A DNA stretch of 17,421 bases from JAHDBG01 sp963922685 (GCA_963922685.1 CAWUJM010000038.1:1-17421); one strand, 5' to 3'. Counted from the stretch's first letter, positions 1 through 7,427 are shown. Translations and numbers: made by a program. The notes: a model not told the origin generated them from the sequence alone.

Positions 1-18
1 CCCCTACAACCCTTATTT

Positions 19-783
19 TTATTGGGGGTTTCTATCGCAGCGGGAATTGCTGAACTGAATGCAGGCACCGGGTAAAAAATCCTGCGGACTCTTACCGATC
101 GCCAGTAAGCCCGTAATTGTTGGGGTTGTGTCTTCTGTTGAGCGGGTCATGCTGCAGGAGGCCAGGCGTTCTGTCGCGCTGCGCTCGTTTTGCTCCAGAA
201 TATCCTCAGCAACTGCCTGCGGCAGATATTCAGACTGAAAGATCAGTTGTGACAGGTCATGTAACGTGGCTGTGGTCACCGGGTACAGGTCAAATGGCAG
301 GTCTTTATAGCGGCGTTTTTCATTCAGGATGCGCTCTTCCTGCGCATTTGCAATCGCCCGGCGCGGGCCAATGCGAATCCAGATGCGTCCATCGTATTTC
401 ACTGGTGGCATATCAGACGGCATGACTGTCACAACGGCGATATCAGCCCCTTGCAACCTGAGTTTTTCGACAGACAATACGGGCAGCGGCAGAATATTGC
501 CGTCAGTCTTCATATCTGCCAGCGACAGTAGCAGTTTGTCGGTAATTTCCAGTCCGCTGGCTGCACCCTGATCGGTTGCTCCGATGAACAACACGCCAGG
601 CTGATTGTGATCGGGCAGATCGTTGGCAAAGGCGCAGACTGCTTCACGTGCTTTTTTGGGTACTTCACCTTTGAAGCTGGCCTTGCGCTCTACTCGATCG
701 GATTCGGTCTCTTGCAATAAGGTCAGCAGGCTGTCGTCAGAGAGTCTTTGCATCGTCATAGAGAGGGTCTGTTGCGGGTACAT
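19..783 (-). CDS. AlbA_2 (Schlafen-like) putative DNA-binding protein, C-terminally truncated
   Basis: The N-terminal ~140 residues look like the AlbA_2/Schlafen domain: an acidic/basic start with VERKASFKGE, then a core with GVLFIGATDQGAASG and a strand-rich stretch ending WIRIGPRRAIA. The family is usually a putative nucleic-acid-binding or regulatory protein with a much longer C-terminal part. Here the frame reads family-like up to GLLAIGKSPQDFLPGACIQF, changes to an unrelated tail (SNSRCDRNPQ) and stops, so the gene seems broken by an insertion or deletion near position 60. It is divergent from fic, and its ATG at 783 lies inside a shared operator-like repeat. Starts at 759 or 753 (MTMQRL, MQRL) are also possible. 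No Shine-Dalgarno sequence is visible before any of them. Function is uncertain. Confidence 0.7.
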   Translation of the reverse strand: MYPQQTLSMTMQRLSDDSLLTLLQETESDRVERKASFKGEVPKKAREAVCAFANDLPDHNQPGVLFIGATDQGAASGLEITDKLLLSLADMKTDGNILPLPVLSVEKLRLQGADIAVVTVMPSDMPPVKYDGRIWIRIGPRRAIANAQEERILNEKRRYKDLPFDLYPVTTATLHDLSQLIFQSEYLPQAVAEDILEQNERSATERLASCSMTRSTEDTTPTITGLLAIGKSPQDFLPGACIQFSNSRCDRNPQ

Positions 784-842
784 TCACCGCACTATCTGCG
801 GCGAATGTTGACTTTGCGGTGAATAGGTGCGATATTCGCCGC
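782..842. promoter_or_regulatory. Four-half-site operator between AlbA_2 gene and fic
   Basis: Four 9-bp half-sites of the pattern GCGG(C/T)GAAT lie at 782-790 (reverse), 798-806 (forward), 816-824 (forward) and 834-842 (reverse). 782-790 and 816-824 are exact reverse complements, and so are 798-806 and 834-842. Centres are 16, 18 and 18 bp apart. The sites occupy most of the intergenic gap and touch both start codons. This fits a shared operator for the divergent pair. The C-terminal winged-helix region of the Fic protein is a plausible ligand, but that is inference. Confidence 0.7.
808..836 (+). promoter_or_regulatory. sigma-70-type promoter of fic
   Basis: TTGACT (808-813), a 17-nt spacer and GATATT (831-836) form a good sigma-70 match. 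The expected transcription start, about 7 nt past the -10, falls on the ATG at 843, so the mRNA would be leaderless. One operator half-site lies in the spacer and another overlaps the -10, which suits repression by steric block. Confidence 0.6.
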
Positions 843-1955
843 ATGATAAGCGATAAATATATCTGGCAACAGCCAGACTGGCCGCGCTGGCAATATGACC
901 TCATGGCTCTCACGCAACCTCTGATGCAGGTTTGCCATGCGCGGGGCTACTGGCTTGGCCGTCTGCAGACAATCGGGTTTGATCTGCGTCAGCAGACCAC
1001 CCTGCAGGCGGTGACTGCGGATGTGGTCAAGACCAGCGAAATAGAGGGTGAGCAACTGAACCAGAGTACGGTACGTTCTTCCATTGCACGTCGTCTGGGT
1101 GTGGATATCGGTGCGCTTGCGCCAGCGGATCGTCATGTTGATGGCGTGGTTGAGATGATGCTGGATGCGGTACAGAATAGCGCGCAGCCGCTGACAGCCG
1201 AACGTTTGTTCGGCTGGCATGCAGCCTTATTTCCGAGCCAGTTCAGCGGACTTAACCGCATCCGGGTCGGAGCCTGGCGTGACGATGCTGCGGGTCCGAT
1301 GCAGATTGTGTCTGGTCCGATCGGTCGGGAACGGGTGCATTATCAGGCACCACCGGCGGCGCGTATTGCCACCGAGATGGATGCGTTTCTGTACTGGTTC
1401 AATCAGGATCAGCCAGCTGATCCGATCATCCGGGCGGCCATTGCGCATCTGTGGTTCGTGACAATTCATCCGTTTGATGATGGTAACGGGCGTATCGCAC
1501 GCGCGATCGGCGATCTGATGCTGGCCCGGGTTGAATCCTCGCCACATCGGTTCTACAGCCTGTCTGCGCAGATTCAGCGCGAGCGCGATACTTATTACCG
1601 GTTACTGGAGCAGACGCAGCGTGGCAGTCTGGTGATTACGGCCTGGCTGGACTGGTTTATCGGCTGTCTGCAGCGCGCTCTGGATCATGCGGATGAGCTG
1701 GTTTCGGCAGTGTTGAATAAGGCGCGTTTCTGGCAGCAGTGGTCCGGTTGCGCCCTGAATCCGCGTCAGATCAGGGTACTGAACCGGTTACTGGATGGGT
1801 TTGAAGGCAGACTGACCAGTCGTAAATGGGCCAGACTGGCGCAATGTTCCACGGATACGGCACTACGGGATATCACCGCGCTGGTGCAACTGGGCGTTTT
1901 ATGCCGATCAGCTGCCGGTGGGCGCAGCACCAGCTATGATCTGATGCCTTTCTGA
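843..1955 (+). CDS. Fic family protein (AMP-transferase) with N-terminal DUF4172-like region and C-terminal winged helix
   Basis: Fic enzymes transfer AMP, or another nucleotide part, to protein hydroxyls. The 370-residue product carries the full active-site motif HPFDDGNGRIAR (His209 to Arg220). It also has an N-terminal inhibitory-helix motif TSEIEG (residues 64-69), matching the (S/T)xxxE(G/N) autoinhibition consensus; Glu68 would block ATP gamma-phosphate binding. The first ~60 residues (YIWQQPDWP) are typical of the DUF4172 region that precedes many Fic domains. Residues ~324-353 look like a winged helix, which suggests autoregulation. I chose ATG 843 over the in-frame GTG at 819 because the family normally begins at MIxDKYIWQQ and the promoter -10 lies at 831-836. 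All catalytic residues are present. The target protein is unknown. Confidence 0.93.
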   Translation: MISDKYIWQQPDWPRWQYDLMALTQPLMQVCHARGYWLGRLQTIGFDLRQQTTLQAVTADVVKTSEIEGEQLNQSTVRSSIARRLGVDIGALAPADRHVDGVVEMMLDAVQNSAQPLTAERLFGWHAALFPSQFSGLNRIRVGAWRDDAAGPMQIVSGPIGRERVHYQAPPAARIATEMDAFLYWFNQDQPADPIIRAAIAHLWFVTIHPFDDGNGRIARAIGDLMLARVESSPHRFYSLSAQIQRERDTYYRLLEQTQRGSLVITAWLDWFIGCLQRALDHADELVSAVLNKARFWQQWSGCALNPRQIRVLNRLLDGFEGRLTSRKWARLAQCSTDTALRDITALVQLGVLCRSAAGGRSTSYDLMPF

Positions 1956-2004
1956 TGCCGGTATGCAGCATATCTGTATTATGCACGGCTTTCTGGTGCA
2001 GTGA

Positions 2005-2033
2005 CTTGAAATTCTGCCGGGCAGCACCATATA
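2005..2033 (+). promoter_or_regulatory. sigma-32 (heat-shock) promoter of grpE-dnaK-dnaJ
   Basis: CTTGAAA (2005-2011), a 13-nt spacer and CACCATATA (2025-2033) closely match the RpoH consensus CTTGAAA-N(11-16)-CCCCATnTA. The start of transcription should be near 2040, giving a ~40-nt leader. The spacer holds a small palindrome, CTGCCGGGCAG (2014-2024). A GAGG at 2070-2073 serves as ribosome-binding site for grpE. Confidence 0.7.
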
Positions 2034-2081
2034 GCTTGTACTCCAGCCCCTATCAACCGTTATGTTTACGAGGTTTTTCGG

Positions 2082-2660
2082 ATGAGTGAGCAGGAATCCG
2101 GCAAACAAGATATCCCGGCCTCTGAGGCAGAAACGACTGCAGCAGAAGAGTCGGTGGAACCGTTATCTGCAGAAGAATTAAGTGCCCGACTGGCGCAGAC
2201 GGAAGAAAAGATTGCTCAGCAGCAGGATCAGCTGTTGCGTGGTCAGGCCGACATAGAAAACTTAAAACGGCGTCATACCCAGGCACTGGAAAAGGCGCAT
2301 AAGTTTGGTACAGAAAAGATAGTCGGCGATCTGCTGGGTGTGTGGGACAGCCTGGAGCTGGGCCTGCAGGCAGCACAGGACGAGCAGGCAGACATTACGA
2401 AGTTACGTGAAGGGACTGCGCTGACCTTAAAGATGCTGACTGATGCGATGCAGAAGCAGGGTGTGGCGCAGCATGATCCGCAAGGCGAACGGTTTAATCC
2501 CGAGTTGCATCAGGCGATGTCAATGCAGCCGAGGGAGGATGTTGAACCGGATACGGTCATTCAGGTGGTACAGAAAGGCTATAGTCTGAATGGTCGGCTG
2601 GTACGGCCGGCGATGGTGATGGTATCGCAGGCAGCACCTGAATCTGAACCAGCAGAATAA
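2082..2660 (+). CDS. grpE: GrpE nucleotide exchange factor
   Basis: GrpE releases ADP from DnaK and so restarts the chaperone cycle in the cytoplasm. The 192-residue length is normal. The first ~50 residues are acidic and low in complexity. Next comes a long coiled-coil helix (EKIAQQQDQLLRGQADIENL, then KRR), and then the compact beta domain with FNPELHQAMSMQP and DTVIQVVQKGYSLNGRLVRP, the GrpE signature, followed by AMVMVS. It is the first gene of the heat-shock operon. ATG 2082 has a GAGG upstream, and dnaK follows after 54 bp. Nothing unusual was seen. Confidence 0.97.
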   Translation: MSEQESGKQDIPASEAETTAAEESVEPLSAEELSARLAQTEEKIAQQQDQLLRGQADIENLKRRHTQALEKAHKFGTEKIVGDLLGVWDSLELGLQAAQDEQADITKLREGTALTLKMLTDAMQKQGVAQHDPQGERFNPELHQAMSMQPREDVEPDTVIQVVQKGYSLNGRLVRPAMVMVSQAAPESEPAE

Positions 2661-2714
2661 AACAGCATCCGGGTATCTCCGGGCAGATTTTTATTATTTT
2701 TGAGGATAACCAGC

Positions 2715-4664
2715 ATGGGCAGAATTATCGGTATTGATCTCGGCACGACGAATTCGTGTGTCTCGGTCATGGAAAGTGGCAGCGCGAAGGTGATTGAGAA
2801 CAGTGAGGGTGATCGTACGACACCTTCTGTGATCGCCTATACCAAAGACGGTGAAGTACTGGTCGGACAGAGCGCGAAGCGGCAGGCAGTGACCAACCCG
2901 CAGAATACGTTATTTGCGATCAAACGACTGATTGGTCGCCGGTTCACGGACCAGGTGGTCAAGCGTGATCAGGATATTGTGCCTTATAAAATTGTTGGTG
3001 CAGACAATGGCGATGCCTGGGTCGAAGTGAACGGCAAAAAGATGGCACCGCCGGAAATTTCGGCCAAGATCCTGCAGAAGATGAAAAAGACTGCCGAAGA
3101 TTATCTGAGTGAAGAGATCAAAGAAGCGGTCATCACGGTGCCAGCTTATTTTAACGATTCACAGCGTCAGGCAACCAAGGATGCCGGTCGGATTGCCGGA
3201 CTGGACGTGAAGCGGATCATCAACGAACCGACAGCAGCGGCACTGGCGTATGGCCTGGATAAGGCGAAGGGCGACAAAAAGCTTGCTGTGTATGATCTGG
3301 GTGGGGGTACCTTCGATGTTTCCATCATTGAAGTTGCTGAGATTGATGGTGAACATCAGTTTGAAGTGCTGGCGACCAATGGTGATACCTTCCTGGGCGG
3401 CGAAGACTTTGATCTGCGCATCATTGACTATCTGGTAGAGACCTTCCGTAAGGATCAGGGCGTCAATCTGAAAAACGACCCGCTGGCCTTACAGCGTCTG
3501 AAAGAGGCGGCAGAAAAGGCCAAGATTGAACTTTCCAACGGACAGCAGACCGATGTGAATCTGCCGTATATCACCGCAGATGCGTCTGGTCCGAAGCATA
3601 TGGATATCAAGCTGAACCGGGCGAAACTGGAGTCATTGGTGGATGATCTGGTACAGCGTACCCTGCAACCCTGCCAGACCGCGCTGAAGGACGCCGGTCT
3701 GTCTGCCTCAGAGATCAGTGATGTGATCCTGGTCGGCGGTCAGACCCGGATGCCGAAGGTACAGGAAGTGGTCACGAAGTTCTTCGGTCAGGCACCGCGC
3801 AAGGATGTGAACCCGGATGAAGCGATTGCAATGGGTGCCGCGATTCAGGGTGGTGTGCTGGGCGGTGAAGTAAAGGATGTCCTGCTGCTGGATGTGACCC
3901 CGCTGTCGCTTGGTATTGAGACGATGGGCGGCGTCATGACCAAGCTGATTGAAAAGAACACGACCATTCCGACGAATGCCTCACAGACCTTCTCTACCGC
4001 TGATGATAACCAGACAGCGGTCACAGTGCATGTATTACAGGGTGAGCGTGAGCAGGCGGCAGGCAACAAATCGCTGGGTCGGTTTGACCTGAGTGACATA
4101 CCACCGGCACCACGTGGTACCCCGCAGATTGAGGTCAGCTTTGATCTGGATGCGAACGGTATCCTGCATGTGTCGGCCAAAGATAAGGCGACAGGGAAGG
4201 AACAATCCATCCGGATTACCGCCTCATCCGGTCTGTCTGACAGTGAGATCGAAAAGATGGTCAAAGATGCCGAAGCACATGCGGATGAAGATAAAAAGTT
4301 CCAGGAGCTGATTGCAGTACGCAACATGGCGGATACCATGATCCATGCAACGCGCAAATCCATGCAGGAGCTGGGTGACGACAAGCTGGAAGATGGCGAG
4401 AAGGACCGCATTGAAGCTGCGATTAAAGAGCTGGAAGAGGTCATGAAGGGTGATGAAAAAGAAGCGATTGAGGCAAAAACCAAGACCCTGACAGAAGCAT
4501 CCGGCAAGATGGCAGAGCGGTTATATGCACAACAGGGTGGCCCGGATGCAGCGGCTGCTGCAGCCGCCGGTGCGGCTGGCGCAGCGGGTGCTTCTGCCGG
4601 AGCTGGCAGTAAGGCAGATGATGTGGTTGATGCAGAGTTTGAAGAAGTGAAAAACGATAAGTAA
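2715..4664 (+). CDS. dnaK: Hsp70 chaperone DnaK
   Basis: ATP-dependent Hsp70 chaperone that works with DnaJ and GrpE. The 649-residue product has the Hsp70 signatures in order: IGIDLGTTNSCVSV at the N-terminus, YDLGGGTFDVSI mid-way in the ATPase domain, and VILVGGQTRMPKVQ. After these come the linker DVLLLDVTPLSLGIE, the substrate-binding beta domain and the helical lid. The protein ends in an Ala/Gly-rich stretch and an acidic EEV-containing tail (DDVVDAEFEEVKNDK). ATG 2715 is chosen over the TTG at 2700 because MGRIIGIDLG is the canonical start and TGAGGA lies 7 nt upstream. The phase-variable-looking Ala/Gly tract (GCAGCx repeats near 4547-4600) is typical for DnaK tails. Confidence 0.99.
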   Translation: MGRIIGIDLGTTNSCVSVMESGSAKVIENSEGDRTTPSVIAYTKDGEVLVGQSAKRQAVTNPQNTLFAIKRLIGRRFTDQVVKRDQDIVPYKIVGADNGDAWVEVNGKKMAPPEISAKILQKMKKTAEDYLSEEIKEAVITVPAYFNDSQRQATKDAGRIAGLDVKRIINEPTAAALAYGLDKAKGDKKLAVYDLGGGTFDVSIIEVAEIDGEHQFEVLATNGDTFLGGEDFDLRIIDYLVETFRKDQGVNLKNDPLALQRLKEAAEKAKIELSNGQQTDVNLPYITADASGPKHMDIKLNRAKLESLVDDLVQRTLQPCQTALKDAGLSASEISDVILVGGQTRMPKVQEVVTKFFGQAPRKDVNPDEAIAMGAAIQGGVLGGEVKDVLLLDVTPLSLGIETMGGVMTKLIEKNTTIPTNASQTFSTADDNQTAVTVHVLQGEREQAAGNKSLGRFDLSDIPPAPRGTPQIEVSFDLDANGILHVSAKDKATGKEQSIRITASSGLSDSEIEKMVKDAEAHADEDKKFQELIAVRNMADTMIHATRKSMQELGDDKLEDGEKDRIEAAIKELEEVMKGDEKEAIEAKTKTLTEASGKMAERLYAQQGGPDAAAAAAAGAAGAAGASAGAGSKADDVVDAEFEEVKNDK

Positions 4665-4679
4665 CCTGAAGGTACCTGT

Positions 4680-4711
4680 CAGCTCATCTGCCTGTACCGG
4701 CAGATGAGCTG
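4680..4711 (+). terminator. Strong hairpin between dnaK and dnaJ (attenuator-like)
   Basis: A perfect 13-bp stem, CAGCTCATCTGCC (4680-4692) and GGCAGATGAGCTG (4699-4711), closes a 6-nt loop. The stem extends a little further with T-A and G-T pairs. It is followed by ACTGCTTTTCC, a short T-run. It could partially terminate transcription, or stabilise the grpE-dnaK message and so lower DnaJ relative to DnaK. Confidence 0.65.
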
Positions 4712-4743
4712 ATACTGCTTTTCCATCTGTCTGGTTGTTGTGT

Positions 4744-5865
4744 ATGGCGAAACGCGACTATTACGAAGTGCTCGGTGTTTCCGGCAGTGCGAGTGAAGCT
4801 GAGATCAAAAAGGCCTATCGCCGTCTGGCGATGAAGTATCATCCGGATCGCAATACGGGTGATAAGGCGCAAGCAGCGGAAAAAAACTTCAAGGAAGCGA
4901 AAGAAGCCTACGAAGTGCTGTCTGATGCACAGAAGCGCGCTGCCTATGATCAGTTCGGTCATGCGGGTGTGGATCCGAACATGGGAGCTGCCGGTGCTGG
5001 TGCGGCTGATTTTGGTGATATTTTCGGCAATGTATTCGGCGATATCTTCGGCGGACGCGGTGGACAGAGTGGCGGGGTGCAACGTGGCGATGACCTGCGA
5101 TATAACCTGGAACTGAGCCTGGAAGATGCTGTTGCTGGTAAGTCAGTACAGATTAAGGTGCCGACTCTGGTCAACTGTCATACCTGTAACGGTAGTGGCG
5201 CAAAGCCGGGGACCCAGCCTAAGACCTGTGGCACTTGTCGGGGGCAGGGCCAGGTGCGAATGCAGCAGGGTTTTTTCTCCATTCAGCAGGCCTGTCCCAG
5301 CTGTCATGGCAAGGGCTTCAGCATAGATCAGCCGTGTACGTCATGTCGCGGACGCGGACGCACACAGGAAACCCGGACCTTGTCAGTTAAGGTGCCGCAG
5401 GGTGTGGATACAGGCGATCGCATCCGTCTGTCCGGCGAAGGTGAAGCAGGCGAAAATGGTGCACCAGCCGGTGACCTGTACGTCCAGGTGGCGGTGAAAA
5501 AACACCCGATCTTCCGGCGTGAGGAAAGTCATCTGCATTGTGAGATGCCGATCAGCTTCACGACGGCAGCACTGGGTGGTGAGACAGAGGTGCCGACCCT
5601 GACCGGTAAGGTAAAACTCAGAATCCCGGAAGGCACCCAGACCGGCAAAATGTTCCGGGTACGTGGCAAGGGCGTCAAGCCGGTACGTGGCGGGCCGCAG
5701 GGCGACCTGTTATGCCGTATTCTGGTTGAGACACCGATCAATCTGAACAAGGCCCAGCGTGAATTTCTGCGCCAGCTGGAAGATTCTTTCGTCGCCAACG
5801 GCAAGCAGCACACGCCGAATGCGCATGGCTGGCTGGATAAAGTAAAAAGCTTCCTGAAGCGGTAG
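4744..5865 (+). CDS. dnaJ: Hsp40 co-chaperone DnaJ (type I)
   Basis: DnaJ delivers unfolded clients to DnaK and stimulates its ATPase. The 373-residue product has a J-domain with the HPD motif (His33-Asp35), a Gly/Phe-rich linker with GDIFGNVFGDIFGG, and four zinc-binding CxxCxGxG repeats: CHTCNGSG, CGTCRGQG, CPSCHGKG and CTSCRGRG. These are followed by the two C-terminal beta domains, so this is a complete type I DnaJ. ATG 4744 gives the canonical MAKRDYYEVLG start; an in-frame TTG at 4735 is unlikely. There is no evident Shine-Dalgarno sequence (CTGGTTGTTGTGT upstream), so translation may be weak. The gene follows dnaK by 79 bp across a strong hairpin and is followed at once by a palindromic repeat. 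Confidence 0.98.
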   Translation: MAKRDYYEVLGVSGSASEAEIKKAYRRLAMKYHPDRNTGDKAQAAEKNFKEAKEAYEVLSDAQKRAAYDQFGHAGVDPNMGAAGAGAADFGDIFGNVFGDIFGGRGGQSGGVQRGDDLRYNLELSLEDAVAGKSVQIKVPTLVNCHTCNGSGAKPGTQPKTCGTCRGQGQVRMQQGFFSIQQACPSCHGKGFSIDQPCTSCRGRGRTQETRTLSVKVPQGVDTGDRIRLSGEGEAGENGAPAGDLYVQVAVKKHPIFRREESHLHCEMPISFTTAALGGETEVPTLTGKVKLRIPEGTQTGKMFRVRGKGVKPVRGGPQGDLLCRILVETPINLNKAQREFLRQLEDSFVANGKQHTPNAHGWLDKVKSFLKR

Positions 5866-5911
5866 GGCACTGCCGGGTGCGATTCACACTGATGTGGCGA
5901 TCTCAGTGCCA

Positions 5912-6020
5912 GCGTTATCCGGTCACGGTTCTCCGAGGTACGCCATAAACCCATCCGTGGGGGCTCGGCTGCGGCCGTCCAGGCCGCAGACGCCCTCGGA
6001 GAACCGTGACCGGATAACGC
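5912..6020 (+). repeat. Nested palindromic element, copy A
   Basis: Two perfect 27-bp arms (5912-5938, 5994-6020) begin and end with GCGTTATCC and GGATAACGC. The terminal 8 bp inside each arm, CTCCGAGG and CCTCGGAG, bound the ~71-bp core at 5931-6001. The core contains two more hairpins: CCCATCCGTGGG, and CTGCGGCC facing GGCCGCAG. The flanks out to about 5876 and 6057 also resemble copy C, so the full unit may be ~180 bp. It starts ~11 nt after the dnaJ stop codon and can fold as a strong multi-branched structure, so it may also terminate dnaJ transcription. Confidence 0.85.
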
Positions 6021-6074
6021 CCTTCAGTGGAGGTGGCACAATCGCCCTCGTGGCAACTTTCAGGACGGCACTGC

Positions 6075-6100
6075 GTCATTCCGCACGCAGTCGCGGAATC
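6075..6100 (+). repeat. REP-like palindrome 1
   Basis: GTCATTCCGC opens the unit, and stem ATTCCGC (6078-6084) pairs with GCGGAAT (6093-6099). This is the widespread bacterial extragenic 'GTCATTCC...GGAATCC' type of repeat. Confidence 0.55.
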
Positions 6101-6145
6101 CATAGCCTGAAGCCAGATGGAACAGAGTGAATGGCAGATCAGGCA

Positions 6146-6182
6146 GATTCTGCGACTATAACTTCGCTGTGCGCAGAATGAC
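6146..6182 (-). repeat. REP-like palindrome 2, opposite orientation
   Basis: On the minus strand it begins GTCATTCTGCG. The stem ATTCTGCG (6147-6154) pairs with CGCAGAAT (6172-6179). It resembles the repeat at 6075-6100 in inverse orientation, so the two form a pair ~45 bp apart. Confidence 0.55.
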
Positions 6183-6274
6183 AGTATGTCAGCACGTAAA
6201 CAGGTGCTGCAGCACTGTGGCGGTGCCCACTTGAAAATAGTGACACAGGTCGTTGTAACACCGAACTTGAAAGA

Positions 6275-6382
6275 GCATGACCCGAGTCTGTTCTCCGAGG
6301 GCGTCTGCGGCCATGGATGGCCGCAGTCGAGCCCCCACGGATGGGTTTATGGCGTACCTCGGAGAACAGATACGGGTCATGC
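6275..6382 (-). repeat. Nested palindromic element, copy B (reverse orientation)
   Basis: It has the same ~72-bp core as copies A and C, but on the minus strand (6293-6364). The outer arms differ from those of A and C: GCATGACCCG (from 6275) faces CGGGTCATGC (to 6382). The 26-bp arms match except for two adjacent positions (6286-6287 against 6370-6371, approximately). The inner hairpin reads CTGCGGCCATGGATGGCCGC. Weak flank similarity to copies A and C (TTCAGTG next to the arm) suggests the same larger unit. Confidence 0.85.
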
Positions 6383-6509
6383 CTGACACTGAAGTTGACA
6401 CTATAACAGCAGTAATCCATCGTATGTCGCTGGCAACACGCAATGTTGCGGATTTTTCCGGTTGCGGTGTCACCATTTGCAACCCGTTTGACCCGGCTCC
6501 CACCCCAGC

Positions 6510-7427
6510 ATGACCCCACCACCGGCCATTCCCGAACGCCACCAGGCCCTGCAACACGCCTGTGCCGGTCAGGGCAGACTGTATGCACTGATGGATGGTG
6601 CCATGTTGCCGGAGCTGGAGGCGAGTATCCTGGAGCATCAGCCGCCGCTGGCGCATATGCCGTTACTGATCGGCGATGCGGTTGCCAGCTTCGCGAGCAT
6701 CAGCCCGCGCCTGATCCATCTGCCACGCGATGCGGCACTCACCTGGTGGTTGCTGGACGAGGGCATCCGCTGCGGTATCTATCTGTGCAGCCGGGCTGAG
6801 ATGAGCGCACTGCACCACCATCTGTACAGCCTGACCGCCGTCCGCACCCAGGCAGGCGACAAGGTGCAGTTTCGTTATTACGAACCCCCCATCCTGCACG
6901 ATTTCTGGCCCAGCCTGACCGCAGCAGAACAGAACGCCCTGCTGGGCCCGATAGATCGCCTGATCGTGCCACAGCCAGATACTATCGCATTCAACCTGTG
7001 GGATCGCCCTGCCGACCATCCCCAACTGCCCTACCCGCCGACACCAGAAGACTGGACCCAACTACCGGAGCCCTGGTGGCATATTACCCCGGCACAGCAC
7101 CAGGCACTCACTGATGGTTTGCTGCACCGGTTCCTGCATCGTCTCGCTGACCGTCTGGCAGAAATCCGTGATGTCTTGCGACCTGATCTGCAGATTGATT
7201 TCCATTCTGAACCGTATCAGACCATCCTGAAAAAACGTATACGTTATCTGATGCTGCATGGTTTTGAAACAGAGCAGCAATTGGCCGATGCACTGGAATC
7301 TACGCAGGTATATAACCTCAATCTGCGCGATGATCAGGTGAAAAAAATCGTGGAGGATCAATCTGTCGGAATAGTACAAAGGCTATATGCCATGCGGCGC
7401 ATGGCGACAGGCAGGGATACCCGTTAA
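6510..7427 (+). CDS. DUF4123 domain protein, type VI effector adaptor/chaperone
   Basis: DUF4123 proteins (also called TEC or Tap adaptors) load specific toxins onto the VgrG spike of type VI secretion systems and are encoded just before their cargo. This 305-residue product shows the family pattern. LYALMDGAMLPE lies near residue 24, a hydrophobic TWWLLDEGIRCGIYLCS segment lies near residue 75, and VQFRYYEPPILHDFW near residue 120 corresponds to the usual FRYxDPRVL element. After these come a helical, charged C-terminal part with RIRYLMLHGFETEQQLADAL and a short Arg-rich tail. ATG 6510 has no recognisable ribosome-binding site. Its stop codon overlaps the effector start (TAATG at 7425-7429), so the two genes are translationally coupled, which supports adaptor-cargo pairing. 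Confidence 0.88.
   Translation: MTPPPAIPERHQALQHACAGQGRLYALMDGAMLPELEASILEHQPPLAHMPLLIGDAVASFASISPRLIHLPRDAALTWWLLDEGIRCGIYLCSRAEMSALHHHLYSLTAVRTQAGDKVQFRYYEPPILHDFWPSLTAAEQNALLGPIDRLIVPQPDTIAFNLWDRPADHPQLPYPPTPEDWTQLPEPWWHITPAQHQALTDGLLHRFLHRLADRLAEIRDVLRPDLQIDFHSEPYQTILKKRIRYLMLHGFETEQQLADALESTQVYNLNLRDDQVKKIVEDQSVGIVQRLYAMRRMATGRDTR

Larger units (their letters stand above)
5866..6509. other. Non-coding repeat-rich region between dnaJ and the DUF4123 gene
   Basis: This 644-bp stretch shows no convincing gene. It contains two copies of the nested palindromic element (5912-6020 forward, 6275-6382 reverse) and two REP-like sequences in opposite orientation (6075-6100, 6146-6182). Short open frames here simply read through the palindromes. 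TTGACA at 6395-6400 has no well-spaced -10, so I could not assign a promoter for the cassette that follows. Confidence 0.7.

Noticed and set aside
3845..4507. A 220-residue minus-strand open frame inside dnaK
   Set aside because: It is Ser-rich, low-complexity antisense of the strongly conserved dnaK C-terminal half, a common shadow frame.
5931..6364. CRISPR-like repeats or short repeat peptides in the element cores
   Set aside because: There are only three dispersed copies in mixed orientation, with no regular spacers. The frames through them (YAINPSVGARLRP) reflect the nucleotide repeat, not a gene.
6395..6400. TTGACA as promoter of the DUF4123 cassette
   Set aside because: No acceptable -10 lies 15-19 nt downstream; CTATAAC begins directly after it.
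6189..6656. A 155-residue minus-strand open frame across the dnaJ-adapter gap
   Set aside because: It reads through palindromic element B and the 5' end of the DUF4123 gene, and has no recognisable motif or ribosome-binding site.
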